Assembly (NCBI GenBank): GCA_963924555.1
Contig: OZ004581.1
Span: forward strand, 6,859,338-6,923,337
DNA from: Crambe crambe
Taxonomy: Eukaryota; Porifera; Demospongiae; Poecilosclerida; Crambeidae
Reading direction: 5' to 3'
DNA length: 64,000 bases
Made by a program: the position numbers and the translations under genes. Below are positions 21,690 to 34,609 of the stretch, one piece after another; the stretch's first letter is position 1; every line of letters starts with the position of its first letter. A model generated the notes under the pieces. It did no database searches. It was not told where the DNA came from and was given only the letters and a program-made list of their open reading frames with translations.

Positions 21690-22452
21690 AGGCTTAATAT
21701 TGAGAAGTCCTCCATGGTCTACATCTAAATTAAATGCTATAGTTACGTAATCTAGGACTATTGTATAACAATAGCATGTAGCTATTATAATTATTACATG
21801 TGTGTGGGATAATTTTTCCTCATCTTGCAAAAGAGCTTGAGCCAGGTGACTTTCCCTCTATGAAAAGTTCTAGTTTGGTCTCATAAAATGAGCATTATAG
21901 TCAGCAAATGCTATGATGTGAAAATCAGATCACAGCTTACGTAGATTCTGTATGTGAATTGTCATAATATTATTAGTGCATGCATTCTAGATAGAAGAGA
22001 ATTCGACTAATGTGCTGGCTTGGATTCATCATAATGGACTGGTAAATCATTTCCATTTCAAAAGATGTCTATAACCCTTCTACGTATATGGCTTCTAACA
22101 TGCTACAGTTGTGAGGGAAGTTAGAGCTAAAATATTGTATTGTCATTGTGCAATACATGTGTTACCTGAACACTACTATAAAAGTACACAGTATTAAAAA
22201 AAACTTGTGATGTTATACATGAGATGATTTCTGTTATTCTTTCAAAATTAATTTTGTCGATTTGACATAAAATAGAAAATGATGCATCATAGCTATATAG
22301 CTAACATACTTTGACAAAACTGTTTTTACTGTGTAGCTACGTAGGTAATTGAATGTAGGTCAGCTGCACTAGCTAACTTGCTGGTATAGTAACTTGCTGA
22401 TATAGCTACATAGCTAGCTACATGTTTATTGAGTTAATAAAACTGATACTAC
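21690..22452. repeat. Segmental duplication D3, 5' flank of GPCR copy 4
   Basis: Non-coding; matches 2110-2872 and 14650-15400. It shows a third copy of the duplicated GPCR unit, truncated on its left. Confidence 0.75.
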
Positions 22453-23846
22453 ATGAGCAATAACATAAGTATAACTCGCTTTTGCTTCAATGCCAGTGAA
22501 GATGTTCTCACCGATGAAATGTGGCACCTTGAAGAGACACATGAAACAAGCAAATTCGTGCTCGCCTTCTTCTTCATACTCATCTGTGTCATTGGATTGC
22601 CATGGAACTTGATGGTGATTGTGACTGTAGTCAAAGAGAAACTTTACAAGGATCCTTCCATTGTGCTCCTCCTGAATTTAGTGGTTAGTGATCTTTTTAC
22701 GTTGCTGTTCGTGTTACCACTTTATATAGCAGTGGGATTAGCTCAAGGATATAGCTATCATCGGAAATAATGACTTACAGAGGTGCAAAATCTGTAAACT
22801 TGGAATCTTAGAAGTCATTTTCCCGATCACATTAGTTTATGCCATGGCATTACTATCTTTCGATCGATTCATCTATTTTTACAAACCAGTGAAGTACAAC
22901 AGCATCATCACGATACCAAGGCTGCTTTTAGTCATCTCAATGATATGGGTATCAGCAATTGTGATCGCAGCAATGCCATTTTATGATGTCAATATGATAC
23001 AAATAGCCTTTTATCGCACGATTGCAGCATGCACTGTAGCCAGCCTTCCAGCAAGTATAAATATATTCAACTTGGTTCATTTTACAGCCATTAGCCTTCC
23101 CATAATTGTGCTAATAGTGTGCAATGTGTGGATGATATGTATAGTGCAGAAGACGATCCGAGATGTGTACAATGTGAAGAAATTTGGAAACAATGAGGGT
23201 AGGGATTTTCTTGAAAAAATGAAACAGATACGTCGAAAGAAGCAATTCAAACTCCTCAGAGTTTTCGGAGGAATATTTTTGTGCTCTGCACTATCATTCC
23301 TGCCAGCAGCTGTACTTTTGTTTCTCCTTATCTCTGAAGAAGCAGAGAAAGTTCCTATTGGTTTTCAAGCCAGTACATTTGTTTCATTCTATGCACAGAC
23401 TGCCATTCACCCTATACTGGAATCTACGACGTTAAAGAACCACTGAAGAAGAAACTTTGCTTTTGCTGTTCAAAGGTGTCTCAAGGCAATGACTGTAATT
23501 GCTCGTGTCTTGTTGAGAGCGACCACTGTTGCACAGACTTCTGTGGGAAGTTAAAGGTCTTTCATGCAATATCAGCCGAGATTCCAGCTGAAAGAGATGA
23601 TGATGATGATGATAATGATGCTCCAGCTGCCATTAAGGTAGAACCTTATGCAGAAAACAGCAAGAGACATTGTTCAGTTGGAGTGGAAATTAACAATCAA
23701 AATCATTCTAATGAAGATCACTTAACCATCAAGCTCACAGCTAGTTCTAGTCTCACTAGCAATGCTACTTCGGAATGTCATGCACAAAATAACAGGAACC
23801 ATTGTTCTGTTGGAGTGGGGGAAAACCCTCTAAATAATTATTAATT
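22453..23846 (+). pseudogene. Class A GPCR, copy 4, broken
   Basis: A paralogue of the receptors at 2873 and 15895 with three lesions. A 4-bp TAGC gain (TAGCTA at 22752-22757, where the intact copies have TA) shifts the frame after TM2. A 10-bp deletion after 23427 restores the frame (net -6). The 3' part is missing: after 23840 the sequence jumps to the downstream flank, removing about 450 bp of the tail seen in copy 3, and ends at TAA. The middle 225 codons remain well conserved in the shifted frame, so inactivation appears recent. The acidic tract is DDDDDND. A truncated product of about 105 residues is all the first frame could give. Confidence 0.9.
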
Positions 23847-24830
23847 GAGTCACTCACCTAATACATATCTACTGCATGTGCTGATATGTAACTATGCACT
23901 TTTATATCAGACATTAATTTTATGTCATTTATTTTCTTTGGCTATACATTAATTATGTTTTCCTTTTATGTAGCTAATCATTAGCTACTTGTTAGCTATG
24001 TCTCTGAGATCTTTACACAAAAAAAAAGCAGTTTGTATATCCATTGAGTTGGTTGCATGACATGAGTTGAAATCAGCTGGTGACTGCATAGCGAGTAGTT
24101 CATTGCAGAATCTTATAAAATAGATTTTTATGTTCAAATATCAATAATTATTTTTGGGCGTGGCCAGGCAAGCGCTACGCCCCTATTTGTTATATCACAC
24201 TTAATTTCACTTGCGACCACTCTACAAATAATTTTACTAGTTCCCATTATAATCTTCATGCCAGTCCAATGTGTCTGGCAGTTCGAAGGACCTGTCATGC
24301 ACAGCAGCTACCTGTTAGCTACCTGCAACATGTCAGAAGAGATACCAGCTAGTATAGCTAAAGCACACTTGCAGGAATAAAAGATAATTTTTATGCATGC
24401 ACTTGATGGTGAACATGTACTAGCTACATGAATAATTTAAAGGTTTAGTTACTAATCACCTGTTATCTGTCTCATCATTGTCACATTGACAAAGACCCAA
24501 TGCCGGAAAATAATGGCTATACGTACGTACATCCTAGTAGAGTTCAACTCCTCACCAATTGAAGTGCCACTTCATTTGCTCTCTAAGTAAAGTTGGCTAT
24601 CTGCTACTTGCCATATTGGACAACTGATCATGATATGAAATGTTAAATGGAGGTGAAAGGTCATGCAGTAATTTTATGTTTCAGATTACTTATAGCTACA
24701 CTATACATGACCATGTGCATCTCAGAGCAGAACTTGAAGTTTGAGAGCCACTAATAGCAACTGCCAAGGTGCATATAACACAGAAAACAGATGTCACATT
24801 GACCTCCACAGCCCTCAGTTATTGTTTATA
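23847..24830. repeat. Segmental duplication D3, 3' flank
   Basis: Non-coding, collinear with the flank of GPCR copy 1 and, with one inversion, that of copy 3. It has no E element, so it gives an empty site for E2. TAGCTA at 23971-23976 and 23982-23987 stand where copy 1 has TA (4845-4846, 4852-4853). Confidence 0.75.
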
Positions 24831-25841
24831 ATGGAATGATCTGCCATTTCTAAAAATGCTTTAAGGACACAAACCACACCCATCTATAATTTAATCAACA
24901 CGCCCCTAATTAACATAACCACGCCCCAACCACGCCCACATTAATGGAATAAGTGAATTTTATTTTTTATTATGCAGTACAGTTGCTTGCACATCCCCAG
25001 CAGAGCATTTTGCCATAATATTTATAATGTGCTGTAACTACAACTGCAAGCTTACATAGTTGTAGCTGGCTAGACAACTTTTAAGGACAAATAATACATG
25101 GGGCAGTAGCAAGCCATTGAAGGATGAAGGACGAAGTCTAAAAATTAAGGACTGTTCTTCAGATACAGCCACATAGCTAGCTAATACTCTCAATCCCACT
25201 TCAGTAATATTATGTTCTCAATGAAAGGTCTATGTATTATTGAATTTTTATATGTCTGGTTAATTTTCCCACTTCAGAATGTGGCTGTAGCTACTATATA
25301 CTAGCTAACACATCTTCTCATTATAATAACAAAATAATAATTATGCAGTATGCACACTAGTGAATGCTCAAAGACATGTATTGTTGGGTGAGCGAGCAAA
25401 GCTTTCTTCACTCTATAGGTGCCAAAGTAGAGATTGAAGATTGATGATGATCCTTTCCTCATTTTCGTCGCTTTAGAGCTCTCCATGTTTATAGTTTCTA
25501 GTTGATACTTTTAGTTTCCCAGCAATGAGTTTGGAGCCTGCGCAGTATTATTAACTATTGGAGCATGCCCGCTAGTTATTGATGTACCAAATATACATAA
25601 ATCGCGAATCTCAATTCGCATCACAAGTGTGTGGCTCACTCGCTTCGCTCACTTGCCAATTATACATACATTCCCTTGTACATTGTAATATTTTCTTTGA
25701 CAGAAGTTTACATATAAATGCTAAATTCAATAATGCATCAACAGCAGAGTTCCCAGCTATTATTATAGCTATTAATAGCTAAAATTAATTCCAGTTAAGT
25801 TTTTTAAATTTTTATGGAATGATGTAGTACTGTTCTCTATA
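24831..25841. other. Intergenic, no gene seen
   Basis: AT-rich. It includes a cluster of CCACGCCC-type motifs at about 24880-24935 of unknown meaning. Short ORFs here have no recognisable composition. Confidence 0.4.
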
Positions 25842-26165
25842 TCACTGATACAAAACTGGGCAATCATCGTTTTCATATTTAACAAGAACATATGTAATAC
25901 TATTGGGACCACCAGCGTTTCCATAGTATTCATCCTTATCATGGAGAACCCTCTTCACAACGTTACACCTTCCTTGTAAATTGAGGTGATTTTTCTTAGT
26001 CCTGGAAAGGGTCAGGAAATTTTTTCCACAGTGAAGGTGTGGATACTTTTTGCCTGGATTCCCGACATATTCTTGATTGTTACAGTACTCCTTCTTGAAG
26101 TTCACAGCTTCTACACTCAACATAAGAATAACAGCAAAAAGAGATACTATGAGAAAGGTCTTCAT
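25842..26165 (-). CDS. Small secreted four-cysteine protein
   Basis: A 107-residue ORF with a clear signal peptide: MK start, hydrophobic core FLIVSLFAVILML, and a small-residue cleavage site after VEA (about residue 20). The mature part of about 87 residues has four cysteines (28, 46, 67, 102), enough for two disulphides, and is rich in Lys, Asn, His and Tyr. I do not recognise the family. The ORF is single-exon. A foldback element (26262-26354) lies about 100 bases upstream. Secretion and an extracellular role are inferred from the signal peptide only. Confidence 0.65.
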   Translation of the reverse strand: MKTFLIVSLFAVILMLSVEAVNFKKEYCNNQEYVGNPGKKYPHLHCGKNFLTLSRTKKNHLNLQGRCNVVKRVLHDKDEYYGNAGGPNSITYVLVKYENDDCPVLYQ

Positions 26166-26261
26166 GATTTTCAGAGCTCAGATCGAGTTTCGAATACGTA
26201 AATCTTGCAATATGGTTGTAATGAGTGCATAGAACTGAGCCTTTATAATTATATTGCTCCA

Positions 26262-26354
26262 AAGTGTGTAGCTGCATACTAAATTGTCCCAACACACACA
26301 CTGAAAACAAAACAGTGTGTGTATTGGGATAAAATGGTGTGCAGTAAACACTTT
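26262..26354. mobile_element. Small foldback (MITE-like), copy 2
   Basis: The arms GTCCCAACACACACACT and AGTGTGTGTATTGGGAT pair around GAAAACAAAAC. It is the relative of 9860-9942 and sits just upstream of the secreted-protein gene. Confidence 0.65.
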
Positions 26355-26399
26355 CACTTTTGCAGTACCGGTATATAATCATACAGCTACATTATACGT

Positions 26400-27440
26400 A
26401 GCTAGCTAAGTATCACAGAGAAGCTATCAATTCCTTGATTCAGACTAGCTATTATGCTACAGTATGCAGTAATGCCAGCTGAATGCTAAAGAGGAATGCT
26501 AAAGAGTTGACAGTTATATGAGCAGTGTGCGTGGAAGCTAGCTATTATCATGCTAGCTATAGTATTATTAGCAGGTTCTCATTTTAGTGCCTAAATCACT
26601 AATATCATGCTGCACGCTAAAATAAAATAATGTACGTAGCTATATTCCAATTGCATAACAATCATGCATGTATGACTCAACTTTCTATAGGCCTAGCTAT
26701 AGATCTGTAATTCTTATCAATTTATTAAGCTGCTGTAACTAACGCTATGTTAGAATCTTGGGAATGAAATCTAATAGTGAACTACATGTAGCTATGTTGA
26801 AGTAATTAATTTTTTTTGGTTTTCTAAAATTAGTATACCAACTGAATCCTTTTGTTTTCAAACTGCGCTAAAATTCAGCTAAAAATACCAGCTAGGTACG
26901 TAGTTATTGGCTATAGGTCCATTAGCCAGAACTATACTGAAGTCTGAAGGTTCAGAGTTTAGTAGCTATTTGAGCAGCTCATACGTAACTGTGAGGGTAT
27001 ACAGTATTGGGGCAATTTGTAACATTTTGACAGCCAGCTGATTATAATAGTTGTGATATCAAATAAATTTACAGATCTCTACAGTAGCACCTCCAAATAA
27101 TGAACACTCTGAATCTTGACTTGTTGCTGTCCCACATACGTAGTAGCTACCTATCGTTGTCAAAAATTCATGATAATCCATATGTATACAAGATACGTAT
27201 AGCCCCCCCCCCCCCCCCCCCCCCACCCCCGGCAAACTCTGTGTTTCTTTAGCTACATGTACTTTATCTTGCGATTAAACTTATTCAACGTCCAGGGAAG
27301 TCCTTAAAAATTTGGTCAGCCATAATCATCAGGAGAGGAATTACTCCACACATAGCTATTATCCAGTACTTCATAACCCTCAGAGATCCCAGTGCCCTCC
27401 AGAACAGCTAGTGTATTGTCTCGTGAGCCAAATAGCTATA
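26400..27440. other. Intergenic, no gene seen
   Basis: Contains C22 at 27203-27224 and TAGC-rich runs. No open frame with protein-like composition. Confidence 0.5.
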
Positions 27441-27526
27441 TAGTCTCGCGTAGCCAGACCCAATTCTTTCCCTTTTCTTGGGGGTGGGGGAAAAAGGAAA
27501 GAATCGGGTCTGGCTACGCGAGACTA
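27441..27526. mobile_element. 86-bp foldback MITE, TAGTCTCGCG family
   Basis: Arms of about 35 bases begin TAGTCTCGCGTAGCCAGACC and end with the complement. The flanks are an imperfect direct repeat: AGCCAAATATA on the right, and AGCCAAATA plus GCTA plus TA on the left. The left copy of the probable target duplication has gained a TAGC unit. It shares its TAGTCTC terminus with 50678-51083. Confidence 0.7.
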
Positions 27527-27773
27527 AGCCAAATATATTTTGAGCTCAGAAATCTGAAAAAATTTCAAGCATAGCTAATAGAATTTCCCCACTATCAGAA
27601 TTGATCTGCTTCACCTTAATTAGCTTATAGCTACCATTCCAAATAGTGGAGGAAAAATAGCTAGCCACATGATACCTTTTCCTATACGAGATGTTCCGAT
27701 TAATAGGAGGAAAAGGTACGATTGAAAGTAAACAATAAACAATTTTATTAGCATAATAATAAATAATGAAATT

Positions 27774-30692
27774 CTCCAAAGTGTGGGAAACAAGGTTTAG
27801 GATTGTGCACATGCCAGTTGTGCAGAAATATAAACAGATTAGCTATAGCTAGCTGCAAACATGATAGAAGAAAATTTCATTTGCTACAGTAAAAGAATGA
27901 CACACAGGCATGCTTAAAGTAAAATCCTACTTGGTTAACTTGGACTATATTTCCTGAACTCGAACTCACATCTTGTTTTGTTGCAGACTATTTGGGAAGA
28001 CCTTTCATACAAGGATCTAATGGAATGATATTAATAAATTTAGCCGTTATAGCTTAGAGCTACATAATGCTAACCTGGAACTGTATGAATGAAATACTTT
28101 AGAGACATCTTTGTGTCCAATTTTGGTTGGTCTAATCGTAATCATCCTTGTGGTAGGTTTGATATTATTGCAGAGTTTCTTGATATGGATGTTTGCTATA
28201 ATATTATTATTGATATCATAATATCAGTAACAACTATGACCAAAGGGATAATAAAGTGGTTAGAACAAGAAGTCAAAACAATGATTATTACGGATAATTA
28301 TAGTGAGTCATTAAACTATGAACAACACAATAATTATCCAAACTAATTCACCTATCCAGCAGCTTGGAAAAAAATTTGGCCAAAGGTGTCTGAGTAACCG
28401 AGGTTCCACTGTGAATTTATGTGCAGCTGCTTGTAAGATATAGCTATAGACTGCTTGGGGGGAGTATCCTGACTATCCAGCAGACTTCAATAGGCTAGCT
28501 ATCTCTATATACCTGTTTCCTTATCTTTATCTTTAAAAGGACCAAGAATTATCCAATCTATAGTTTCACCATTCATTTCTTCAGAGATAAGGTCGTCACT
28601 CTGTAATAAGGATAGATGGCCAAGATCTATAAGAGGTTATTCAAGACTGATGACTAGCTTAATCCTAGGATCCTGCAGGTATAAGTTTTGCACATTCTCA
28701 TAGATATTGTTGTTCATCAGCAGAAGCTTCACAAGCTTTTTACATCATATCTGTAAGCAGTTTTTTATCAACCCTAATAGCAAGCTACATATATTTTCTT
28801 ATGGAGTTATGTAATGTTTTGCCACTGATGCTAGTCTAGAAATTTCAATTTACCCTGTCCATTGAATAACCTCTATAGCTATAAGTCACGGTCTTGCTGA
28901 AATATGCAGATCAGGTGGGAGGGAATAAACTATTACACCTATAGTCACCTAGTTAAATATGGAGCCAACCTTTTTGATGTTCTCTTCATCTTGACTATAA
29001 ATATCTTCAGCAAGATTAATGATAGACAATTTATTGCCATGATATTTCTTTTTCTTAGTAATACTCCCATAGTGTGGATGGAAGTTCACAGATACTATCT
29101 GTATAATAATCATTGCCATAATAATAAGACGAGGGAGGTGACTATTAAGTTTGCTTGGCCTAACAAACCTTTTCAAATGTAAGTGCAAACTGCACACCTC
29201 TTCTGATAGCTCCAAATGAAATAACATGAGCAAGCTTGACTGGAGTTTCATCACCTAATATGTCATTTTGGATGACTTCATCACAAATGTCACCATACTC
29301 CTGCATTTCAAAGAGTAATAGTTAGTAGTGAAGATTTAATTAATATCTGGACAAATTAATCCTAGCTAGGTAATAAAAGTTTCGGTAAATGTTCCCACTT
29401 GATTATTAGCCTTGGCTGTGCACAATGACATTATTAGTTTCCATGCACCAAGGCACCCAGTTAGCTATTTAAAGGTCAGTTATAGGTCAAGTGTTCCAAG
29501 TTGTCAGAGTTACACACCATTTTATCTTTTTTGTCTATATTTTTATCTTGCCTGCCTCACCTTGTTAAGGATGCAGGAATGTAAACGCTCTTTTCTTTCA
29601 CGAAACAGGTAATCCAGCTTTTTACAGACCTGAACATCTTTAAACACACGACCATGACCAGTATCTGTGCAAAACAATTTCAATAGTAAGAAATCGAGGT
29701 CATCTTTAATGCAAGGAGAAAACAGTTGGAAACGCTTGAATACATGGTCTTCTGGAGAGAGAAAAGACATAAATGAGAATTTTGCAACATCTTGATGGCC
29801 CAGAGCATTTCGGTGGCATTTGAAGCACATGGCCAATCCATAGAGAACTGTTATCAGTGCAAAAATGAGCAGAATATAGTCCATCACTTGGATTTTACTC
29901 AATATTCGAAAAGGAGGGTAAGTGCATTCAACAGAAAAGGAATATGGCCATCCAGTAATGGTCACGTTCAAATCATTAAAATTACTTGGACATTCAAAGA
30001 CAACAGTGAAGTCTGATATCTTGAATACCACAATATTAACAGATAAACTACCAGCTATGATAATCAACTGAATAACTAGTTTCAGTATGTACTTTATGAA
30101 TACGCTGAGTTTTCTCAACTCTTTAAATTCCTTTTCCAATTTCTTGATGATAGCAAAGTTGATGGGGCGATAGTCACCAGTACTACCATCTCGTAGTCTA
30201 TCAAGCTGCTTCACAAGACCAACAAAGAAGTTAAAACGACCAGTAGCTATAGTTAACCTTCCACATAAAGTGAGGAACTGCTATCATAGTGCCTTGAAGG
30301 AGGAGGAAAACAGCGTAATATTCATTCCAACTTAAGCTATTATGACAAAATGTATCCACATAAGCATTCTGATCTCGAGTTGCTTCAAATATGGTTGGGA
30401 GGAAGCATTTCAAACCATATGTTGATGTTAAGAGTTCCAGGGACAAGTCAAGGAATGTCAGTATCCCAATGGCTGATCCAATGTAGAGCAGAAATTTATC
30501 CCAAGAAAACTCCTTCAATTCACTATATGTTTCGCCTTTCTTTGCCTCCTCATTTTCCTTCACTGTCAGATTGCTCTGTGCTACTACTTCAGTAATAATC
30601 TCAGTCATTTTTAGCTAATCAGTTTGAATTCTGGAGTAGCTAGTTATGGCTAGTAGCTAAAGTGCACCACACAAATATCTCTAGGAAGTATA
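27774..30692. repeat. Inverted duplication, arm A
   Basis: A ~2.9 kb arm matching the reverse strand of 52092-55196, covering the whole pannexin-like gene and its short promoter flank. Small indels distinguish the arms; TAGC-rich runs such as the one near 27840-27860 are present here and absent from arm B. Confidence 0.85.
28513..30608 (-). pseudogene. Pannexin/innexin/LRRC8-like four-TM channel gene, copy A
   Basis: Exon 1 (29561-30608) encodes TM1 (about residues 38-60), a first outer loop with C68 and C88, and TM2 preceded by WNEYYAVFLLLQ and ending VPHFMWK. This recalls the innexin YYQW...P..LWK signature. TM3 follows, then a second outer loop with two cysteines (FECPSN ... VECTYPP), TM4, and a cytoplasmic region with DDLDFLLLKLF, as in pannexin/LRRC8. 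Further exons fit with phase-0 GT-AG junctions at 29169-29300 and 28970-29098, and probably 28513-28600. The frame is broken only by TAGCTA at 30244-30249, where copy B has TA. If that is a sequencing error, the gene is intact. Large-pore channel function is inferred from family resemblance. Confidence 0.7.
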
Positions 30693-33600
30693 ATTAGTCT
30701 AGGACTGTAGTAGATTATAGTAATAATGCTTGCATCATTCTAGCTCCACCCCTCTCCACCCCTCATTTACTGAGCTCTACAGTAGTTTGTTTACCTAACA
30801 GTAACCAGGAATGCACCACACTGCATGGCACTCAGACAATGCAAGACAGCTGCATAGGTTGCATGTACCAATCAACAGTGTACAAGGTTAAATAATTATA
30901 TGTAGCTACAGTGTCCAGTTAGTTCTAATAGCTATTAGTTCTTCTCCACAATCTATCCAGTTCTTGAGTCCACCTTCTGTCCATTTAGTTCTTCTGGTTG
31001 GCCAGTATATGGTGCATAGTACTGGGGATGGAACTTCAATAGTAGGTGTGGCTTGTGGTAGAATTTAGTGCCCTTGAATGAAGTTGTGAACTATGATAAC
31101 TTAAGGGAATCACATGTGATGGTGTCTCACTCCTAGTGTAACAGTTAATAATTAAGCATGTTCTCTTATCCTTAGAATGGAGTTCAGGGATTCAGGGGGG
31201 GGGGGGGGGGGCAAATTTGAGGGGGAGCCATGCTGGCTGCCAGGGGAGCAAAATCTTTTCTTTTTTTTTTTGGGGGGGGGGGGGGGGGGAGGATACCTCA
31301 TTGCCCCCATCAAGTTGTGCAGCTACACATAAAAAGATCTCTACTTGTGGTTATAACAAACAGCTATGTGTCATTAGTTTGCTAACAATACTAGTAGAGG
31401 AGACAACTATCACTTTAAGGTTATCATGGCAAATAATGAATTAATGAATTCATTTCCATCATAACAAAACATTTGTTGTGTCTCACAAACTGTTATTTAG
31501 AACCAGATCTGGATGAATTCCGGGGTTCAAAGTGCAAATAATTATATCAACAGGTACAGGGACTGCTAGAGTCATAACAGAACTTCACATCACTACATGT
31601 CCACCAGGGAGCCACTGACCATAATGAGAGTAGGAGTTCCCTCCACCTACCAATACACCTCTCTACTGCTTCAAAAGGAAGTAGCAATTAATAGAGTACA
31701 TATATTGGAGGTATTAGCGTGATTTCTTCAGGCTTTTAGGAGGGGGGGGGGGGGGGGGCAAATCAGGGTTTGCATTGTTATAGGGGACATGAGCCTCAGA
31801 GGTCACACAATCTTTAGTTACAATCATATGATTTATGCGATTAGTAAGTTTCAGTGCATGTTCAATGTGCTATACACTGAAAGTGCATGCAACACATCCA
31901 GCACCTCAGTCAGCATTAATAAGTTTTTTTGGTGATTCTATCACTATTTTTCAAGTTTGTATCATCTTCGAATTCATCAGTGAAAATTATGCTCAACAGA
32001 TGCAATTCCAATAGCAATAGAAAGATAGAATAGCTAATAATGTATTCATGTTAACTTCATGCAGTTATGATCCCATAATTATCGATTTAAAACTAATCAG
32101 CTAGATTATGACTTAGCTTAACTGCAAACTAGCTGCTATCTCCATGAAACTTTACAGCATGAATAACACGATCATCTATAAGTATACTAAGAAGATTTTG
32201 AACTGAGACTCGGGGCTAGCTTGAGCACAGGGTATTCAAATGCTTCCCCGTGTTGACTTCATCGCACATTTGCACGCTAAAGCGCGCTAAATCGTGACAA
32301 TAAACAGCACGTGTAGACGTTATTTTATGCGAGATTATTGCCGTTTTACGCCATTTTCTGTGGAATTATATGATAAAGCGTGCTTAGCGCGTGTCTCCGA
32401 ATACACAAACGCGAAGCTTGACGTATTTACGCACTTTAGCAGATCATACATGTAATTGCGCACTGAATTCTACACGGGTCACTCACCGACCATTATTTTT
32501 AAAAAAGTATACCATTGGTGGTTTTATCATCCATCCCTTAACCATTCATTATAGCTAACAGCTATAATTCTCTAAATTCTTAATCAAATTTCAAATGTCA
32601 GCTATAGAGGGTAATCAGTGCAAAACAATAGTACCTTGATTGTAAATTAAATATAATTAAGCTAAAATTGTGTATCAAGTTACTCCAGAGAATGTGGAGG
32701 ATTTATTCCTCATGAGTAAAAACTAATGAATTATCTGAGACAGCCCACACAGATGGTGGGACCACTTACAGCATTAGCAATGTCAATTCAGCTTCAATAG
32801 TCAGGTTTTATCATGCATGGATAGTTGAATTAGTAGCAAAAATGATCTGATTTCTAGGAACAGCACAAATATTTTGATGATTTGATTAGCAATAAAATTC
32901 TGTGTATTAATTGCATGTTTATATATTTCATTGACCTTTCATCCCATGAAGTCAGGAGGGTGTAGGAATTTGATAATACTGCAAGAGAAGTTTTGTACAC
33001 GTAGAAACTATTAAGGAGCCAATTGTCATGGATCGGTATATGAATGTATGAATAATGCAGTTTCGGTGCATGGAACCATTATAGGTGGAGCCAATTTAAC
33101 CTCCACAGGAAGGCATGCTTTACAATGATCATGTCATGGTGCCAGGTTTTCATTTAGGATTATACCCGGGGGGGGGGGGGGGGGGGGGGGTAACATATGA
33201 TTTGCTAATATTATTTTAAATCTTAAAAAATAGAACCTAATATCCATAGGCATGTGCATGTCAGAGGAGTAGCTACCATTGAGGCAACTGAGGCACTCGC
33301 CTCAGTGAAAAATTTAGGAAATTAGTACATGATCAACAGAGAGGTTTGCAGTGTCAGAGCATTGCTGACCCTTCCTGACATCTTTAGCACTTAAGAATTG
33401 GCTATGTACATCACTAACTATCAATGTCTGAATCATGAATAATCTATTTAATCATACTGCATGAGCTTATCAGTAAAATGATTGATTCCAAATTTTATTT
33501 AGAAAATTGCTTTGCGCTCCACACGGGAGGGGGCACATCCTCCTCCTGCACCCTCCCCCTTGCCGTGGCCTTATGGCCATGCAATCCACTGTACCCCCAA

Positions 33601-34600
33601 TTTTGCCTCAGTGAAATTAAAAACCTGGCTATTCCCCTGCATGTGCATTGTCTAGATAATGAGTGCAGCTATATAAGAACGTTTCTGTGTGCATTTTTGT
33701 ATCACCCTGATGAAGGCTGGCTGAAATATCTTATTAGTGATTTGTTTCATAAAGCTATTCTTGCTTCACGAAAACATTGTAAGTATGAAGTGCTAGTGAA
33801 TAAGTACGTATTTTAGTAGTATTACGAGTTTTCAAAATTTCCTGCCACAGACATAGTCCCAAACGATTGCGCCCCTTGCTATATATAGGGGCAATAAATA
33901 ATATTGTAATGCTTCTGCTCTTATGCTTCATTCTTCCCATCTCAGTACTGACTACTGTATCATACTTGAGCCAAAGAATTGAATGCTTTCTCAGCCATTG
34001 CTCGGCAAATGATGATAGTTTAGTGAGGAAGTGCTTTTATCTAAGCTTTACTTTTGATTGTTCTATCTGGAGTCATGTGCACAAGTACTGATCTGACCAC
34101 CTTTACCAAAATATTTACTCCTGTTTACTAGCTACTTAGTATGCAGTTGGCCCTAGTCATACTAGCTACTAGAGCAAAAAATTACAACCATCTTCTCCAT
34201 TGTTCAGCAAACACTTATAGTTTGTCAGGCGGAACACCATTTTTTCCCTAATACGTCATGTACTAACATGCAATATTGGCAACCCCTACCCACTACATGC
34301 ATCCATTCCTGATTGAGCCACCTCAAGATAGTTTTAAAGCTTAGAAAGGCTTCGATTAATTAGCTATAGCTACGTAAGTAGTCAGCCATGAAAGCTCATG
34401 CGCGGAGAGAGTTGTGTAGAAAAATCACAGGTGCATAACTTATAAACTATACACTATACTACTGTGCTACCTTCGGTACCTCGTTGCTCTTCCCTAGGCT
34501 TTAGCTAGTTGGTGTTGTTAAAGAGTACACTGCACCAGGGCTTTGCACCACTGGTGCTTTCATTAATTTATAGATAGCAGTTAGTTCTCATCAGCCACCA
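30693..34600. other. Intergenic, homopolymers and repeat remnants
   Basis: G tracts at about 31196-31211, 31272-31289, 31742-31757 and 33169-33190, most of them beside CAAAT-type repeat borders. A region of high CpG and GCGC content lies at 32230-32470 with no ORF. 33246-33655 looks like an element with degenerate inverted ends (GCATGTC...GTAGC / GCTATTCCCCTGCATG). The 112-residue frame at 33478 falls inside that remnant. I see no gene. Confidence 0.5.
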
Positions 34601-34609
34601 GTTGCTATC

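Noticed and set aside
28089-28346. Frame MKYFRDIFVSNFGWSNRN..., conserved at 54688-54900
   Set aside because: It lies antisense within the 3' part of the duplicated pannexin-like locus. Its conservation is explained by the recent duplication, so it is not evidence of coding.
32230-32470. CpG-rich stretch with many GCGC words, considered as a CpG island or promoter
   Set aside because: No gene starts nearby and no ORF or splice pattern follows; kept only as a compositional oddity.
33478-33816. 112-residue ORF
   Set aside because: It spans the edge of a degenerate TIR element (33246-33655), and its composition shows no domain pattern.
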